From contig WTGV01000019.1 of NCBI GenBank assembly GCA_011525295.1, positions 99,558-163,557 of the forward strand: a stretch of DNA of 64,000 bases. The letters run 5' to 3'. A program made the position numbers and the translations under genes. The stretch is from Pseudomonadales bacterium. GTDB lineage: Bacteria > Pseudomonadota > Gammaproteobacteria > Pseudomonadales > Azotimanducaceae. The stretch's first letter is position 1. Every line of letters begins with the position of its first letter. The notes beneath the pieces are model-generated. The model was not told the origin of the DNA and did not search any database. It was given only the letters and a program-made list of their open reading frames with translations. Shown one piece after another: positions 37,227-46,679 of this stretch.

Positions 37227-37817
37227 ATGGCATTAATCTGCTACCTAATTCTTGCCGTATCAATCTTTGGTTTTCGTGTTGCAATCCAAAAGAGACGAAC
37301 TGGAGATACCGGTCTTCGCGTTTCGACGTAACTTTCTTCAACAATACAGAGAGTCGCGACATTCTTACAGATATTTGTTCTTTTATGTGTCCTAACGATT
37401 GTTATCTTCGATAGCCTCGACATACTCAAACCTCATTTCGAATTTGCAACTATCGGCACTATCGTTGGTCTAACACTGTGTGCGATCGGTGCTATGCTCA
37501 CGATGGTGTCTCAGTACCAGATGGGGGTGTCATGGCGAATTGGTGTTGACGAGTCCGAAAAGACTGAGCTAGTGACCCATGGTATGTTTTCCCTTAGTCG
37601 AAACCCCATCTACTTTGGTATGCTGCTGGTGGGCTTAGGATTTGTAGTTCTGGTGCCGCACGTTTACATGGTAATTTGCTACGTCTTGGCATTTGTAGGT
37701 ATTAATCTACAAGTGCGAACGATTGAAGAACCTCACTTGAAACGCGTATTTGGAGAGGAGTATGCAGAGTACTATAAGAAAACAAATAGGTATTTTCCTT
37801 GGGTATCGCGTGCCTAA
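37227..37817 (+). pseudogene. Isoprenylcysteine carboxyl methyltransferase-like protein, broken by one stop codon
   Basis: Read as one frame from the ATG at 37227, the gene encodes about 196 residues, the normal length of this family of integral membrane methyltransferases. A single in-frame TAA (37329-37331) interrupts it after KRRTGDTGLRVST. The rest is intact: YQMGVSWRIGVDESEKTELV, THGMFSLSRNPIYFGMLLVG, IEEPHLKRVFGEEYAEYY and the NRYFPW end. RRTGDTG before the stop and SWRIGVD after it both belong to the same family, so the stop is a nonsense change. The downstream part from 37494 lacks the first helices and is unlikely to work alone. Confidence 0.75.
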
Positions 37818-37977
37818 AGCAGCGCACCTTTAGATTTGTGATTTTTGGAGTTTTTAGTGAAAAAACTGAAGAGCAACTTTAACCTTGAAAAGGAGTATTG
37901 GTTCCTTACGGTATTAGTAGTCGCGGTCGATTTTGACTTTCAAATACATCATCGTCTGCGATCGGATGTAAACTTCA

Positions 37978-38262
37978 ATGTCTGACGGTTTCTTGAGAAT
38001 TGATCAAAATTTGATCCGTAAATCGTCCATTGCGAACGCTGAAGTCGTCAGGAGAGCGAATGGGTATTGGTACGTACGGATAGAGTCATCTGACTCCAAG
38101 CGCTTCTTTTTCAGCGACCCAAAGCGCAACCGAAAAGAAGCGACGACGCTCTTAGATGAAATTCAACATCGGTTAGAGAGCGGTGGAAGTCCAACTGTTA
38201 GCGACGAATCCTGCGAAGTTGATTATCTACAACCACGCCGTGCACGCCCAAACGTGGCTTGA
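37978..38262 (+). CDS. Hypothetical protein upstream of a Clp-fold protease
   Basis: A 94-residue, basic and polar protein (VVRRANGYWYVRIESSDSKR, then FFFSDPKRNRKEATTLLDEI). No family is recognised. It ends 40 bases before the preferred start of the next gene, with which it probably forms an operon. The next gene's frame is open across its 3' end. Confidence 0.5.
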   Translation: MSDGFLRIDQNLIRKSSIANAEVVRRANGYWYVRIESSDSKRFFFSDPKRNRKEATTLLDEIQHRLESGGSPTVSDESCEVDYLQPRRARPNVA

Positions 38263-38302
38263 CTATGAACGAACATCATTCCTCTTACGAGATTTCGTCC
38301 CA

Positions 38303-39352
38303 ATGGTTCTAACTAGCAGTCTTAAACCAAGCAACTCTAGCCCTAGGGGTTTGCGAAACAAGCTCTACGCGGAACTCGAGTCACACCTCGACAGTGAAGT
38401 TTTAAGTTTCGTAACTAGTGAGCGCCGCGGCATGGACACTCGAATTGATCAGGACTGCATTGAACCATTCGTGGACATTCTCGATCAGATTGGTACAACA
38501 CAACGGATTTCATTGATCCTGCACACTTCTGGCGGAGACACCTTAGCTGCTTGGCGATTGATCAACTTGTTAAGGATGTTCTGCACCGAATTACATGTAC
38601 TGATTCCTTCGATGGCATTGAGTGCTGGAACACTCATCGCTCTGGGTGCGGACAGAGTTACGATGACGCGACAAGCGGTGCTAGGTCCAATTGACCCCAG
38701 CATTAGCGAACTACTAAACCCTCAAGCAGAGATACATGGACAGTCGACTCCGGTACCAGTGAGCGTGGAGAGCGTGCGAGGATACTTCAATGCTGCACGA
38801 GACGGATTAGGAATCAACGATAGTGAGCAACTTACAGAGATATTAGTTAACCTCACAAACCATGTCCATCCACTCGTGTTGGGTTCCATATTCAGAACTG
38901 AAGCGCAAATACGCTTGTTAGCGAGAAAATTGCTTTCAAAGCAGATAGACGACGTCGATGCGGTCGAGTCTATTGTTGACTTTTTTTGTTCAGACTCAGG
39001 GAGCCATGATTACACCATCAATCGAAAAGAAGCGATTGAACTAGGATTGAAGATTGCAAAACCTTCGGACGAAATTTATGACTTGTTGAGAAACATTCAC
39101 CTAAGTTTCATGGCAGAACTCAAAGTGTTTGAACCCTACACTGCAGACTCAATTCTTCATAGTGAACAAAACGAAGATGGAACTTCTTATTCGATTCCAC
39201 GCGGATTTGTCGAGTCTACTAGAAATGGTGATTACACCTATCTTTCCGAAGGAAGCCGAACGTTCGTGCGAGTACGGGAAAGTCCGCCCAAAATGGGAAT
39301 CAAAGACTCGCGTTCGTTTGAGGGTTGGCGGAAACAAGAGAAACCCATTTAA
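38303..39352 (+). CDS. SDH-type Clp-fold serine protease
   Basis: About 349 residues. The frame is open from a GTG at 38183, but the ATG at 38303 is preferred. It avoids overlap with the upstream gene and puts the conserved LRNKLYAELESHLDSEVLSF near the N-terminus, where this family begins. The family is the cytoplasmic SDH/SppA-like serine proteinases (ClpP/crotonase fold). LHTSGGDTLAAWRLI is the glycine-rich oxyanion segment, and PSMALSAGTLIALGADRVTM carries the candidate nucleophile Ser in SAG. VLGPIDPS follows. The C-terminal 100 residues are less typical. Confidence 0.78.
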   Translation: MVLTSSLKPSNSSPRGLRNKLYAELESHLDSEVLSFVTSERRGMDTRIDQDCIEPFVDILDQIGTTQRISLILHTSGGDTLAAWRLINLLRMFCTELHVLIPSMALSAGTLIALGADRVTMTRQAVLGPIDPSISELLNPQAEIHGQSTPVPVSVESVRGYFNAARDGLGINDSEQLTEILVNLTNHVHPLVLGSIFRTEAQIRLLARKLLSKQIDDVDAVESIVDFFCSDSGSHDYTINRKEAIELGLKIAKPSDEIYDLLRNIHLSFMAELKVFEPYTADSILHSEQNEDGTSYSIPRGFVESTRNGDYTYLSEGSRTFVRVRESPPKMGIKDSRSFEGWRKQEKPI

Positions 39353-39832
39353 GCTCAAGTAAAAAAAAGGATTGGCGACAAAGAACAGACTATGAAAGTT
39401 GGAGAGAAGAATTATTAGCACCGAATAAGAGCTGAAAGGTTTGTACCGACGACTGGAGCATCTTCAGAAATTCAGCACTCGAGCGTCATTTGGAGCACTA
39501 CTGGTCGTAGTAATTTGTGTTCTATTCAGTTAAGTGAGCTTGGAAAGCCCACACAAGGATCATTAGGGATGGCTTGGCGACCAAGTGGCGTGCTTGGGAT
39601 TGGCGTGGGATGCTATTTTCTCGGAGTCGGACTTCTTATCTGTTTGTCAGAAAGTTCAAACGGATCGTTAAATCCAGTAAGGAAAAGTGGCGTCAAGAGG
39701 AAGTTGTCCAAGACTCCTCGTGACCTGGTACGGGTAAAACGGATTGTTCTTCAATCAGCTACGTAATGGGTAGAACAGTAGAGTGAACGAAAACGCTCTC
39801 AATCGCTGTCTTGGAGTAGGAGGGTTCTAGCC
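39353..39832. other. Intergenic region with one doubtful small frame
   Basis: An ATG frame at 39569-39766 (65 residues, with VLGIGVGCYFLGVGLLICLS as a possible membrane helix and a basic tail) is possible, but it lacks a good ribosome binding site. Nothing else is supported. Confidence 0.3.
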
Positions 39833-39970
39833 TTGGACAAAGGCAGGTTTAAGAAATTTTGGAAAATCGAGCATATCGGATTCGCGGCTGTGTTTTTGGT
39901 GCTATTCATTCTTTGCGCGATGCTAGCTCTCTCTTGGATGGTGTCTTTTTTAGTAAGCATGATCTTTTGA
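39833..39970 (+). CDS. Small 45-residue single-pass membrane protein
   Basis: A short frame from a TTG with a strong TAGGAGGG ribosome binding site about 10 bases upstream. The N-terminus is basic (MDKGRFKKFWKIEH) and the rest is one membrane helix (IGFAAVFLVLFILCAMLALS, then WMVSFLVSMIF). The clear positive-inside layout and ribosome binding site support a real gene. The function is unknown. Confidence 0.5.
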   Translation: MDKGRFKKFWKIEHIGFAAVFLVLFILCAMLALSWMVSFLVSMIF

Positions 39971-40119
39971 CCGAAGTAGATTGGTGGATAAAAGAATTTG
40001 TGATAACCTGACACAGCCTTTTGGACTAGGAACTTAGACTGCTAGCAAAGCTATTCCAATCTAGCTAATTGGTATACTTTACTCTTCAACACCTACACCA
40101 CGGACATGGCGTTAGAAGT

Positions 40120-40767
40120 ATGCGTTGCATATCGACATCTTTGATATTGATGCTACTCGCATTCTCGCTTTCAATCCATGCTCGAGAAATCGCCGTTTTT
40201 GGTAGCCTCAATTATTTGGATACGGAAACAACCCACACTTTGAATAGTGGCGATACAGGGGAAGCATCCACGGTATCGGATGCGATTACCTCAGGTTCTC
40301 GAACAGGTTTCGGAGTGTTCGTTCAGTCATTTGAAGACGACAGCTTCTACTTTAGTGCAGGATTTCAACGCACTGACGGGGAATATGACGTTTGTGTGAT
40401 TGAGGACTGCACTGGTGTGAATCTTGCAGTGGACGACGTGAACTTGGAGCTTGGTTGGTCGAGACGCCAGTGGACACCGTTTCTTGAATTGTCGTGGTCC
40501 GACATAGAGTCCCAGATCCCTTCTGCATTTGATACGGAGACGGACTTAGATATCGGAATCGGCTCTTGGTACGAGTTCGCAGAGGACACAAAAATAAAGA
40601 TCAAAATCACTGGTTTCCTCAACGAAGACAGCCAAACAATTAATGCTGGTTTCCAACGAACATTGCAGAGCTACTTCTCGATCGACGGTTCATTTACCTA
40701 CCCACTCACCCAAGACGTAACCGGATACGGGTTTCGTTTTGCTATTGGTTGGACAATTCAACCCTAA
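40120..40767 (+). CDS. Barrel-like envelope protein (family B)
   Basis: A 215-residue protein. The start at 40120 gives a clean signal peptide (MRCISTSLILMLLAFSLSIH, cut near HA-RE); the frame is open from 40069. It shares a layout with the genes at 49023 and 58840: FGSL near the N-terminus, then TGFGVFVQSFEDDSFYFSAG, a Cys pair CVIEDC, then RRQWTPFLEL and a closing FRFAIGW. The Cys pair could form a disulfide in the periplasm. It lies 20 bases before a small lipoprotein gene with which it may be co-transcribed. Confidence 0.72.
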   Translation: MRCISTSLILMLLAFSLSIHAREIAVFGSLNYLDTETTHTLNSGDTGEASTVSDAITSGSRTGFGVFVQSFEDDSFYFSAGFQRTDGEYDVCVIEDCTGVNLAVDDVNLELGWSRRQWTPFLELSWSDIESQIPSAFDTETDLDIGIGSWYEFAEDTKIKIKITGFLNEDSQTINAGFQRTLQSYFSIDGSFTYPLTQDVTGYGFRFAIGWTIQP

Positions 40768-40787
40768 CTTCAGAAACAGGAGATAAC

Positions 40788-41039
40788 ATGAAGAAACTCA
40801 ACACGTTCCTCGCAATGCTGGGATTGATCCTAGTCTTAGTGTTTGGACTCAGTTCTTGTAACAGGGAGGATGACTCCGCAAATGGGGACGAAGCCGAACA
40901 AGAGGAAGCAGACGCTGGAACCATGGAGAGCGCAGAGTCTGATATGGACGATTCAGGCATGGAAGAAGACCATATGGAAGAGGACGAAATGGACGAAACG
41001 TCCGATGAAGATTCTGACGAGGATTCAGACTCCGATTAG
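40788..41039 (+). CDS. Small acidic lipoprotein
   Basis: An 83-residue lipoprotein: a signal peptide with lipobox (LSSC at about residue 24), then an almost purely acidic tail made of Asp, Glu, Ser and Met, with a clear AGGAG ribosome binding site. The signal peptide region is closely similar to that of the gene at 41321 (MKK...LALILxLxFGLSSCN), so the two are paralogues. The acidic tail may bind cations or be disordered. Confidence 0.65.
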   Translation: MKKLNTFLAMLGLILVLVFGLSSCNREDDSANGDEAEQEEADAGTMESAESDMDDSGMEEDHMEEDEMDETSDEDSDEDSDSD

Positions 41040-41320
41040 AAGAACAGAAACCTAGCGTAACGCTCTATATATTGTGTGCCTCGTTCTGTCGGACGAGGTG
41101 GAAATGTGTTCGTCTCGCGGTGAGACCGCGGAGAACACTATCGGTTCGACGCGACCGCGCGTCAGAATTTAGCGTTGGCGTTGTTAGTTTTGCTCTATCC
41201 TGGTTTTCTCGATTGTATTCTGTTCAGATCGTTGAACGAAAGGGCTGATTCGCTAAATCAGATCCAGAGTTGGCGTAAAATTTGCGCTTCACGATTAACT
41301 CGGTCGGAACAAGGAAAAAT

Positions 41321-41866
41321 ATGAAGAAACACCATACACCCCTTACCATACTGGCATTGATCTTAATCTTAGCGTTTGGATTGAGTTCTTGTAATATGGA
41401 AGAAGACGATTCAAGTGCGGATGATTCTCAGGAAGCAGCAGAAGTCGATGCTGGCGAGTCCGGCGAAGAACACGGCAGTGGGGAGTCCGAAGGTGCTGAA
41501 CACTCTGGTAGCGAATCCAGTGGTGAAGAGTCAGGCGAAGAGTCAGGGACACAGTACGCGAAAACTGATACCTACGACGAAACAAGAAACGGTGCGCGCC
41601 TCGTAATCAGCTACGATGAGGAGACACAAGCGTTCACTGGCACGGTGGAAAACACAACTGAAGAAACTCTCACTCGAGTTAGAGTGGAAGTGCATCTCTC
41701 GAATGGCACCGAACTTGGTCCGACAGTACCAACCGAACTTGAAGCAGGTGCATCTATGGAGGTCACACTGGCCGCTGTTGACGAAGAATTCGACACTTGG
41801 GGCGCACACCCCGAAGTGGGCGAATCCAGCGGTAGCGAACACGGTTCTGAGGAGAATCACGACTAG
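41321..41866 (+). CDS. Acidic lipoprotein with an FxLYD-like domain
   Basis: A 181-residue lipoprotein starting after AAGGA. The signal peptide and lipobox (LSSC) match the preceding small lipoprotein. Residues 25-85 are a Glu/Ser/Gly-rich low-complexity linker. Residues 90-165 form a beta-sandwich of the FxLYD type: ARLVISYDEETQAFTGTVEN, then TLTRVRVEVHLSNG and EAGASMEVTLAA. A Ser/Glu/His tail closes it. FxLYD domains are found in bacterial surface and lipid-anchored proteins with unknown ligands. Confidence 0.7.
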   Translation: MKKHHTPLTILALILILAFGLSSCNMEEDDSSADDSQEAAEVDAGESGEEHGSGESEGAEHSGSESSGEESGEESGTQYAKTDTYDETRNGARLVISYDEETQAFTGTVENTTEETLTRVRVEVHLSNGTELGPTVPTELEAGASMEVTLAAVDEEFDTWGAHPEVGESSGSEHGSEENHD

Positions 41867-41968
41867 AGAAAAGGAACTTCACAAGTGGTTCCATAGTCTC
41901 TTTACTAATAGTGCTTCGATCACCTGAGGCAACTTCAGATTGAGGAAATTGAGGGGTAGTGTGACTCT

Positions 41969-42733
41969 ATGACACTCGCCCATTTCGGTTGGTGTACACT
42001 TATTTCAACGTGCTTTACGCTTGGGGTTCATCCTGCCGACGATATTTCTTACGACTATTGGGCTATGGGCGTGTCCCTATCCGATCAAGATTCCAAGTAC
42101 TTGTCGAACGATTTAAACTTTTTCGGTGACATCAATGTTTCAAAAAGTGTGTATCGAAACTCCTCTCAAAACAACCAAGTCGGCTTTCACTTTTGGGCTG
42201 ACTTCACACAATCAAGAGATTTGTCAGACGACTCTGCGTACAAACTCACGCTTCTTCGAACCTTTGCGGGATTGGGCTTGCATTACTCGACAGAAACGAT
42301 CTCAACATACTTCCGGCTCGGGAAAGGAAGTAGTGCCGCGAAGTTTAAAACTACATCTACGAGGCCCTCTAGACCCATTGTGATTGGTGGGGGCGGCGGA
42401 GACATTTTTGCACCTCCGATTTCCATTTTCGATTCGAATAGACCGCCATCTCAAACTACATATACCAATGAAGAAAAGGGAACAGTAGGAAAAATTGGGA
42501 TTCGTTATCGCATGTCGGAACAGTACCAAATCGGTGCGTCGATGCAGCGGGCGGATATGGATTCATGTAGAACTGAGCTCTCAGCTTACATTCAGAGAGA
42601 TTTTGAGAATTCTCCCTTTAACACCAACACGACTTTTAGTCCTCTGGGAGGCGGGGTCATGTCCCTCAAGGTCGAAGTAACAACCGACAATACGAAGAGT
42701 TCAGCGGGACTCTCGTTGGTTTACTCGTTCTAG
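41969..42733 (+). CDS. Outer-membrane barrel-like protein
   Basis: A 254-residue protein with a weak N-terminal signal segment (WCTLISTCFTLGVHPADD), many predicted beta strands and a C-terminal aromatic end (SLVYSF) that fits a beta-barrel insertion signal. A glycine-rich loop (IVIGGGGGDIFAPPISIF) interrupts the middle. It is not similar to barrel families A and B. The function is unknown. Confidence 0.6.
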   Translation: MTLAHFGWCTLISTCFTLGVHPADDISYDYWAMGVSLSDQDSKYLSNDLNFFGDINVSKSVYRNSSQNNQVGFHFWADFTQSRDLSDDSAYKLTLLRTFAGLGLHYSTETISTYFRLGKGSSAAKFKTTSTRPSRPIVIGGGGGDIFAPPISIFDSNRPPSQTTYTNEEKGTVGKIGIRYRMSEQYQIGASMQRADMDSCRTELSAYIQRDFENSPFNTNTTFSPLGGGVMSLKVEVTTDNTKSSAGLSLVYSF

Positions 42734-42888
42734 TCAGTAGTTCCGATTTTACTAGTGCAAAGAGAAAGTTGATCTTTGGCGACGAAAGCCGCCATTGAGT
42801 GCCCTCGTACCTAGAGGGCGTAATATGTCGTTAGTAGGGAACCGAAATTCCTATTTATGCAACAGACAATATTCAATGACCGCGTCGC

Positions 42889-44034
42889 ATGGTAAATAAC
42901 TGTGCTCCAAAAATAACACTTGGAGTCGAAGAAGAAGCATTTCTTATAGATCCAGAGACGAGAGATTTAATCTCGGACCCGGATCCACAAATCTTTGACG
43001 AGTGTGAGAGAAATTCCGAACCTCACAATGTCGTTCGGGAATTGCTAAGATCACAAATCGAAACCAACACTCGAGTTTGTCATTCCATTAAGGAAGTGCG
43101 CGAGGCCATACTTGAGACTCGAAGCACTATTTACACTGCTGCAAAGAAATTCGGTTGCGACATCGTGGCGATTTCAACTCATCCATTCGCTAAGTGGCAG
43201 GATCAGAGACCTACTCCCAAAGAAAGGTATGAAAACTCTGCGATGTTGTATCAAGAAATTGTTCGGAGAATGTTGATCGGCGGTATGCACGTTCATGCCG
43301 GATTTGGAGATCCCGATATGAGAATTCGGGTCATGAATATCGTGCGACACTATCTTCCTCTGTTCTTGGGACTGTCTACCTCGTCACCTTTTCGGGAAGG
43401 ACTCGAGACTGGGTACAAGAGTTCTCGGCTGAATTTTTTGGCCGGAATACCCCGCACAGGGATACCCAGAGCACTATCAAGTTATGAAGAGTTTAAGTCG
43501 CTAGAACGAGAACTTCAAAAGTGGGGGTTCATCGGTGACTCGGGTGAGATGTGGTGGGACATAAGACCATCAAATAAATACCCTACTATTGAATTGCGAG
43601 TATGTGACGTGTGTCCGCGAGTGGAAGATGCGATGACTCTCGTCGCACTCTACGCTTGTTTGATACGAAAAATCGTGAGAACGAAGTCCGCGGGATCGCT
43701 GGTGTCTGACGAAATTTTGACAGAGATCATTTTTGAGAACCGGTTTCAGGCGCAACGATACGGCATCTTTGCATTCCTGGCTGACCCAAATGATGCTACG
43801 CGTACCGACATCTCTGACATTCTCGATCGATTAATTTCAGAAATTCAAGAAGACGCGGAGGCGTTAGATTGCGTGAGTGAGATCGAACATGCACGAGAGA
43901 TCGTGAGAATGGGTACGAGCGCAGATCGTCAGCTCGATCAATACAGACTAGCGTTGCTCAATCAAACGTCTCCGGAAGAGGCTTTGCGCGAAGTTGTCGA
44001 TACTGCGGTACAGGAGACAATTGAGAGTATTTGA
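42889..44034 (+). CDS. Carboxylate-amine ligase (GCS2/YbdK type)
   Basis: A 381-residue member of the glutamate-cysteine ligase family 2. The N-terminal block is TLGVEEEAFLIDPETRDLIS. IGGMHVHAGF and the DIRPSNKYPTIELRVCDVCP block follow. Members join an amino acid carboxyl to an amine using ATP; YbdK shows weak glutamate-cysteine ligase activity. With gshB in the same window it could feed glutathione or a related thiol, but that is an inference, and the protein may use other substrates. Confidence 0.85.
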   Translation: MVNNCAPKITLGVEEEAFLIDPETRDLISDPDPQIFDECERNSEPHNVVRELLRSQIETNTRVCHSIKEVREAILETRSTIYTAAKKFGCDIVAISTHPFAKWQDQRPTPKERYENSAMLYQEIVRRMLIGGMHVHAGFGDPDMRIRVMNIVRHYLPLFLGLSTSSPFREGLETGYKSSRLNFLAGIPRTGIPRALSSYEEFKSLERELQKWGFIGDSGEMWWDIRPSNKYPTIELRVCDVCPRVEDAMTLVALYACLIRKIVRTKSAGSLVSDEILTEIIFENRFQAQRYGIFAFLADPNDATRTDISDILDRLISEIQEDAEALDCVSEIEHAREIVRMGTSADRQLDQYRLALLNQTSPEEALREVVDTAVQETIESI

Positions 44035-44252
44035 CCGAACAGTCTAAATCTCGAATATTGAGAACAAGTAATCCCCTACTTTGCGCTCTCTGAATAGGTA
44101 TTGAGATTGTCTCTGTTCTGGGAGTTCTGCTACTAAAAAAATTTATAATCGAGTATGTGATCGTAGTGTACTTCTCCACGGAGTAAAAACTTATCGTGCA
44201 TCATCTTGCTCTATGAAAATGAAATGGCGTATTCTTTAGGTTACCGAAGATC

Positions 44253-44624
44253 ATGACTAACAGTTTCGGTGTTCATCCCGCAGTCGGGCTTATTCTCTGT
44301 TTGCTCAAAGCGATCGTTGTTTGTGGAGTAGTGTTTGTGATTGCTTGGTTTGCGTTGCCGTTTCTCAGCACTCTTCTGTTTCACGAACACGTACTAGCAA
44401 GCATATCCAACGCGACACTACAGGCGATCAATGAAGCATATCAAGAAATTTTTGTTCGAAATGATTTACCGATGACCAAGTATGGAGCGATTTCAATTCT
44501 TGTAGGCATCTACCTCACCAGACATTTTTGGTTCATATTTGTGTCGGTTCTTCTCGGTGTGAGCGTCGCGCTGTGGCGTTTCAACAAGGGATGGACGAAT
44601 TTTCGCTTGGCTGCTGCTACCTAG
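44253..44624 (+). CDS. Small membrane protein of unknown function
   Basis: A 123-residue protein with predicted membrane helices (LLKAIVVCGVVFVIAWFALP and FIFVSVLLGVSVALW) separated by a helical, possibly periplasmic stretch (LASISNATLQAINEAYQEIF). The C-terminus is basic. No family is recognised. The next gene, also a membrane protein, lies 252 bases downstream. Confidence 0.55.
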   Translation: MTNSFGVHPAVGLILCLLKAIVVCGVVFVIAWFALPFLSTLLFHEHVLASISNATLQAINEAYQEIFVRNDLPMTKYGAISILVGIYLTRHFWFIFVSVLLGVSVALWRFNKGWTNFRLAAAT

Positions 44625-44876
44625 CCCCTCCAACCAGCGGCATAACTCTCTGCTGAAATCTCGAAATTCTTACCGTCGACCAGTTGGCGAATCGACACCA
44701 AGTTCTGCGGTGTATTTCCTTCACGCAGATATCAATTTTGAAATTGTCCTTCGAGCAAAGGAAACAGCAATCGTTTGGGCATTTCAAGTGTTCAGAGTCC
44801 TTAACTCACTATGGAATTTACCGCTTATAAAGAATTCGCGCCCAACAACTAACTAAGTCAGCTAACATGTACATCA

Positions 44877-45620
44877 ATGAATCAGACTACAGATAACTCG
44901 CCCTCCAAAGGATGGACACCCGATGAAACCGAAACTTCTAAGGGACCGAAGATTCATGTCTTGTTGTTCGTCGTTCTGTTTATAGGAGTTTTTATAGTCA
45001 GTGGTCTCGGAACACGCTACTACCTCCAACAAGAGCTAAGTGTAATGCACGCGATTATGAGTGTGTTCTTCTCTACCAACATACTGATTTGCTGGTGGGA
45101 AGCATGTTTGTTCTTCCAACGAGTTCGAGTTGAGGCTCGTACCGCGTATTGGCGCGACCGGCGAATCCAGACAGGCAAACTCCCGCACGTCGAATTCTTC
45201 ACGGCCAAGATACCCTTAAAGCAGGCTTTTAGTTCAAAGACATGGGCCGACGTTTGGGCTACCTATGCGCAGTACGATCCGTCTTTCGCAGATCGTCGAA
45301 CATACAGCTTCAATGTCGACGTCTCTAACGGATTTGTCACTTTGCTGCCGACGATATTTTTGTATGTAGCGTTTACTGTGTACCTCGTACCTGCCTATGT
45401 TGCGGGAATGGTGGGGTTGATGTTGTGTTGGCAGTGGACGTATATGACAAGCGTCTACTGGATCAGTTTCTTCGTCGCGAAACGGCACCACAACATCCCC
45501 AAACGAGACCTATACCTTTACATTTTTGGAACTAACGCACCTTGGGTGTTGTGTCCGTTGTTGGGGCTCTTTGTTTCCATTCGATTAATCTTGGATGGCA
45601 ACTACAGCGTATTGGGATAG
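44877..45620 (+). CDS. Polytopic membrane protein of unknown function
   Basis: A 247-residue protein with four to five predicted membrane segments (HVLLFVVLFIGVFIVSGLG; VTLLPTIFLYVAFTVYLVP; APWVLCPLLGLFVSIRLIL). A cytoplasmic loop of 60 residues is rich in Arg and aromatic residues. No family is recognised. It faces the following minus-strand barrel gene. Confidence 0.6.
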   Translation: MNQTTDNSPSKGWTPDETETSKGPKIHVLLFVVLFIGVFIVSGLGTRYYLQQELSVMHAIMSVFFSTNILICWWEACLFFQRVRVEARTAYWRDRRIQTGKLPHVEFFTAKIPLKQAFSSKTWADVWATYAQYDPSFADRRTYSFNVDVSNGFVTLLPTIFLYVAFTVYLVPAYVAGMVGLMLCWQWTYMTSVYWISFFVAKRHHNIPKRDLYLYIFGTNAPWVLCPLLGLFVSIRLILDGNYSVLG

Positions 45621-45809
45621 TTGGAGTACTGGAGGTGGGGTTGGATTTACCGCTCGGCTAGCGCACCTGCCGCGTTTTGGCTCACATTTGATGGCGAGCC
45701 GCGACGCAAAGTAAACGAAGTATTTGGACAGAAGTAGTTCCGATGGTATGGTGTCTCAGACTACTTTTGCGTCAACGTCGTGATACTGCCCTAAAGTGGT
45801 TCTACCGGA

Positions 45810-46400
45810 TTACCAACGACGGCGAAAGCCAATGCACGTGGTTGAAGAGTCGAAGCTATCTTCAAGCCCGAAGAAATTGGCGCTGAAATTCTCCTTGACC
45901 GAAATAGTAAGGTCGTACGCACTACTTGTCGGCACAGCGATACCAAGGATAAGCACTACATTGGTTTCAGTCAATGTACCTGAGTTGGGTCGATAAATCG
46001 CATCGGGTATGGTGTAATCAACGGATCCGCGCGCCACACCAAGTTTAGTAAAGAAAGAAAATCGAGGGTTTAACTCCCATTCGGCAGTACCAAAAACACT
46101 AAGCATGTTAATATTGTCAAAGTACCGCGTAGCGGTCGAATCAAATTCCCAGAAATTGTCTGCCGCAGTCCCACCCGGACTGAATTCGTAAGCGACTTCA
46201 AGGCCAAAATTACGGTTTAGTTCGTAGCCTGCCGAGACTCGCATCGCCGGTCCTTCAAACACATCAGTGAATCTATTAGTGACTTGACCGAATTCTACCG
46301 CAAAGTAGGACTTACTGTCATCCGCAGCCACACCTAGACTAACGAACAAGATGACGAGGAGTCCGGTGCATTTTGAGAGAGAGAGTTTTGGGATGTTCAT
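45810..46400 (-). CDS. Outer-membrane beta-barrel-like protein (family A)
   Basis: A 196-residue protein with a signal peptide (TGLLVILFVSLGVAADD), the family signature AMRVSAGYELNRNFGLEVAY then the closing strand FSFFTKLGVARGSVDY, and a C-terminal Trp (FRRRW). It fits the small eight-stranded barrel layout. It is the most diverged of the five intact family A members in the window. Confidence 0.72.
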   Translation of the reverse strand: MNIPKLSLSKCTGLLVILFVSLGVAADDSKSYFAVEFGQVTNRFTDVFEGPAMRVSAGYELNRNFGLEVAYEFSPGGTAADNFWEFDSTATRYFDNINMLSVFGTAEWELNPRFSFFTKLGVARGSVDYTIPDAIYRPNSGTLTETNVVLILGIAVPTSSAYDLTISVKENFSANFFGLEDSFDSSTTCIGFRRRW

Positions 46401-46679
46401 GAAGAAATGCCCTTAGTCTGTATTTAAAGTTTGCTAAATAAGCAATAAACGTACCATTCGTCTGAATCGAGCGTACGAGAACATGGTGAAATTCGTACCA
46501 CTATCGTGTAGTGAGACATCTTCGATTTCCTAACAGTCGAAACCTAGCAAGAGTACTGGCTTTCATGACCGACTAGTCTTGTTCTGACTGTGTTGGTCTA
46601 GAGTCGTCCGAAAGTAGGGTTGGGCAATGTCGTTCTTACCTAAAACAAAAGTCCGTTCCGAAGAACTGCGTCCTCTTTT

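Noticed and set aside
41096..41150. Hairpins (CCTCGT/ACGAGG and a bulged CGCGGT/ACCGCG)
   Set aside because: Short stems without a T run between two lipoprotein genes; could be a small structured RNA, but support is too weak.
42801..42819. GCCCTC/GAGGGC hairpin after the barrel gene at 41969
   Set aside because: Only 6 bp and no T run; not called as a terminator.
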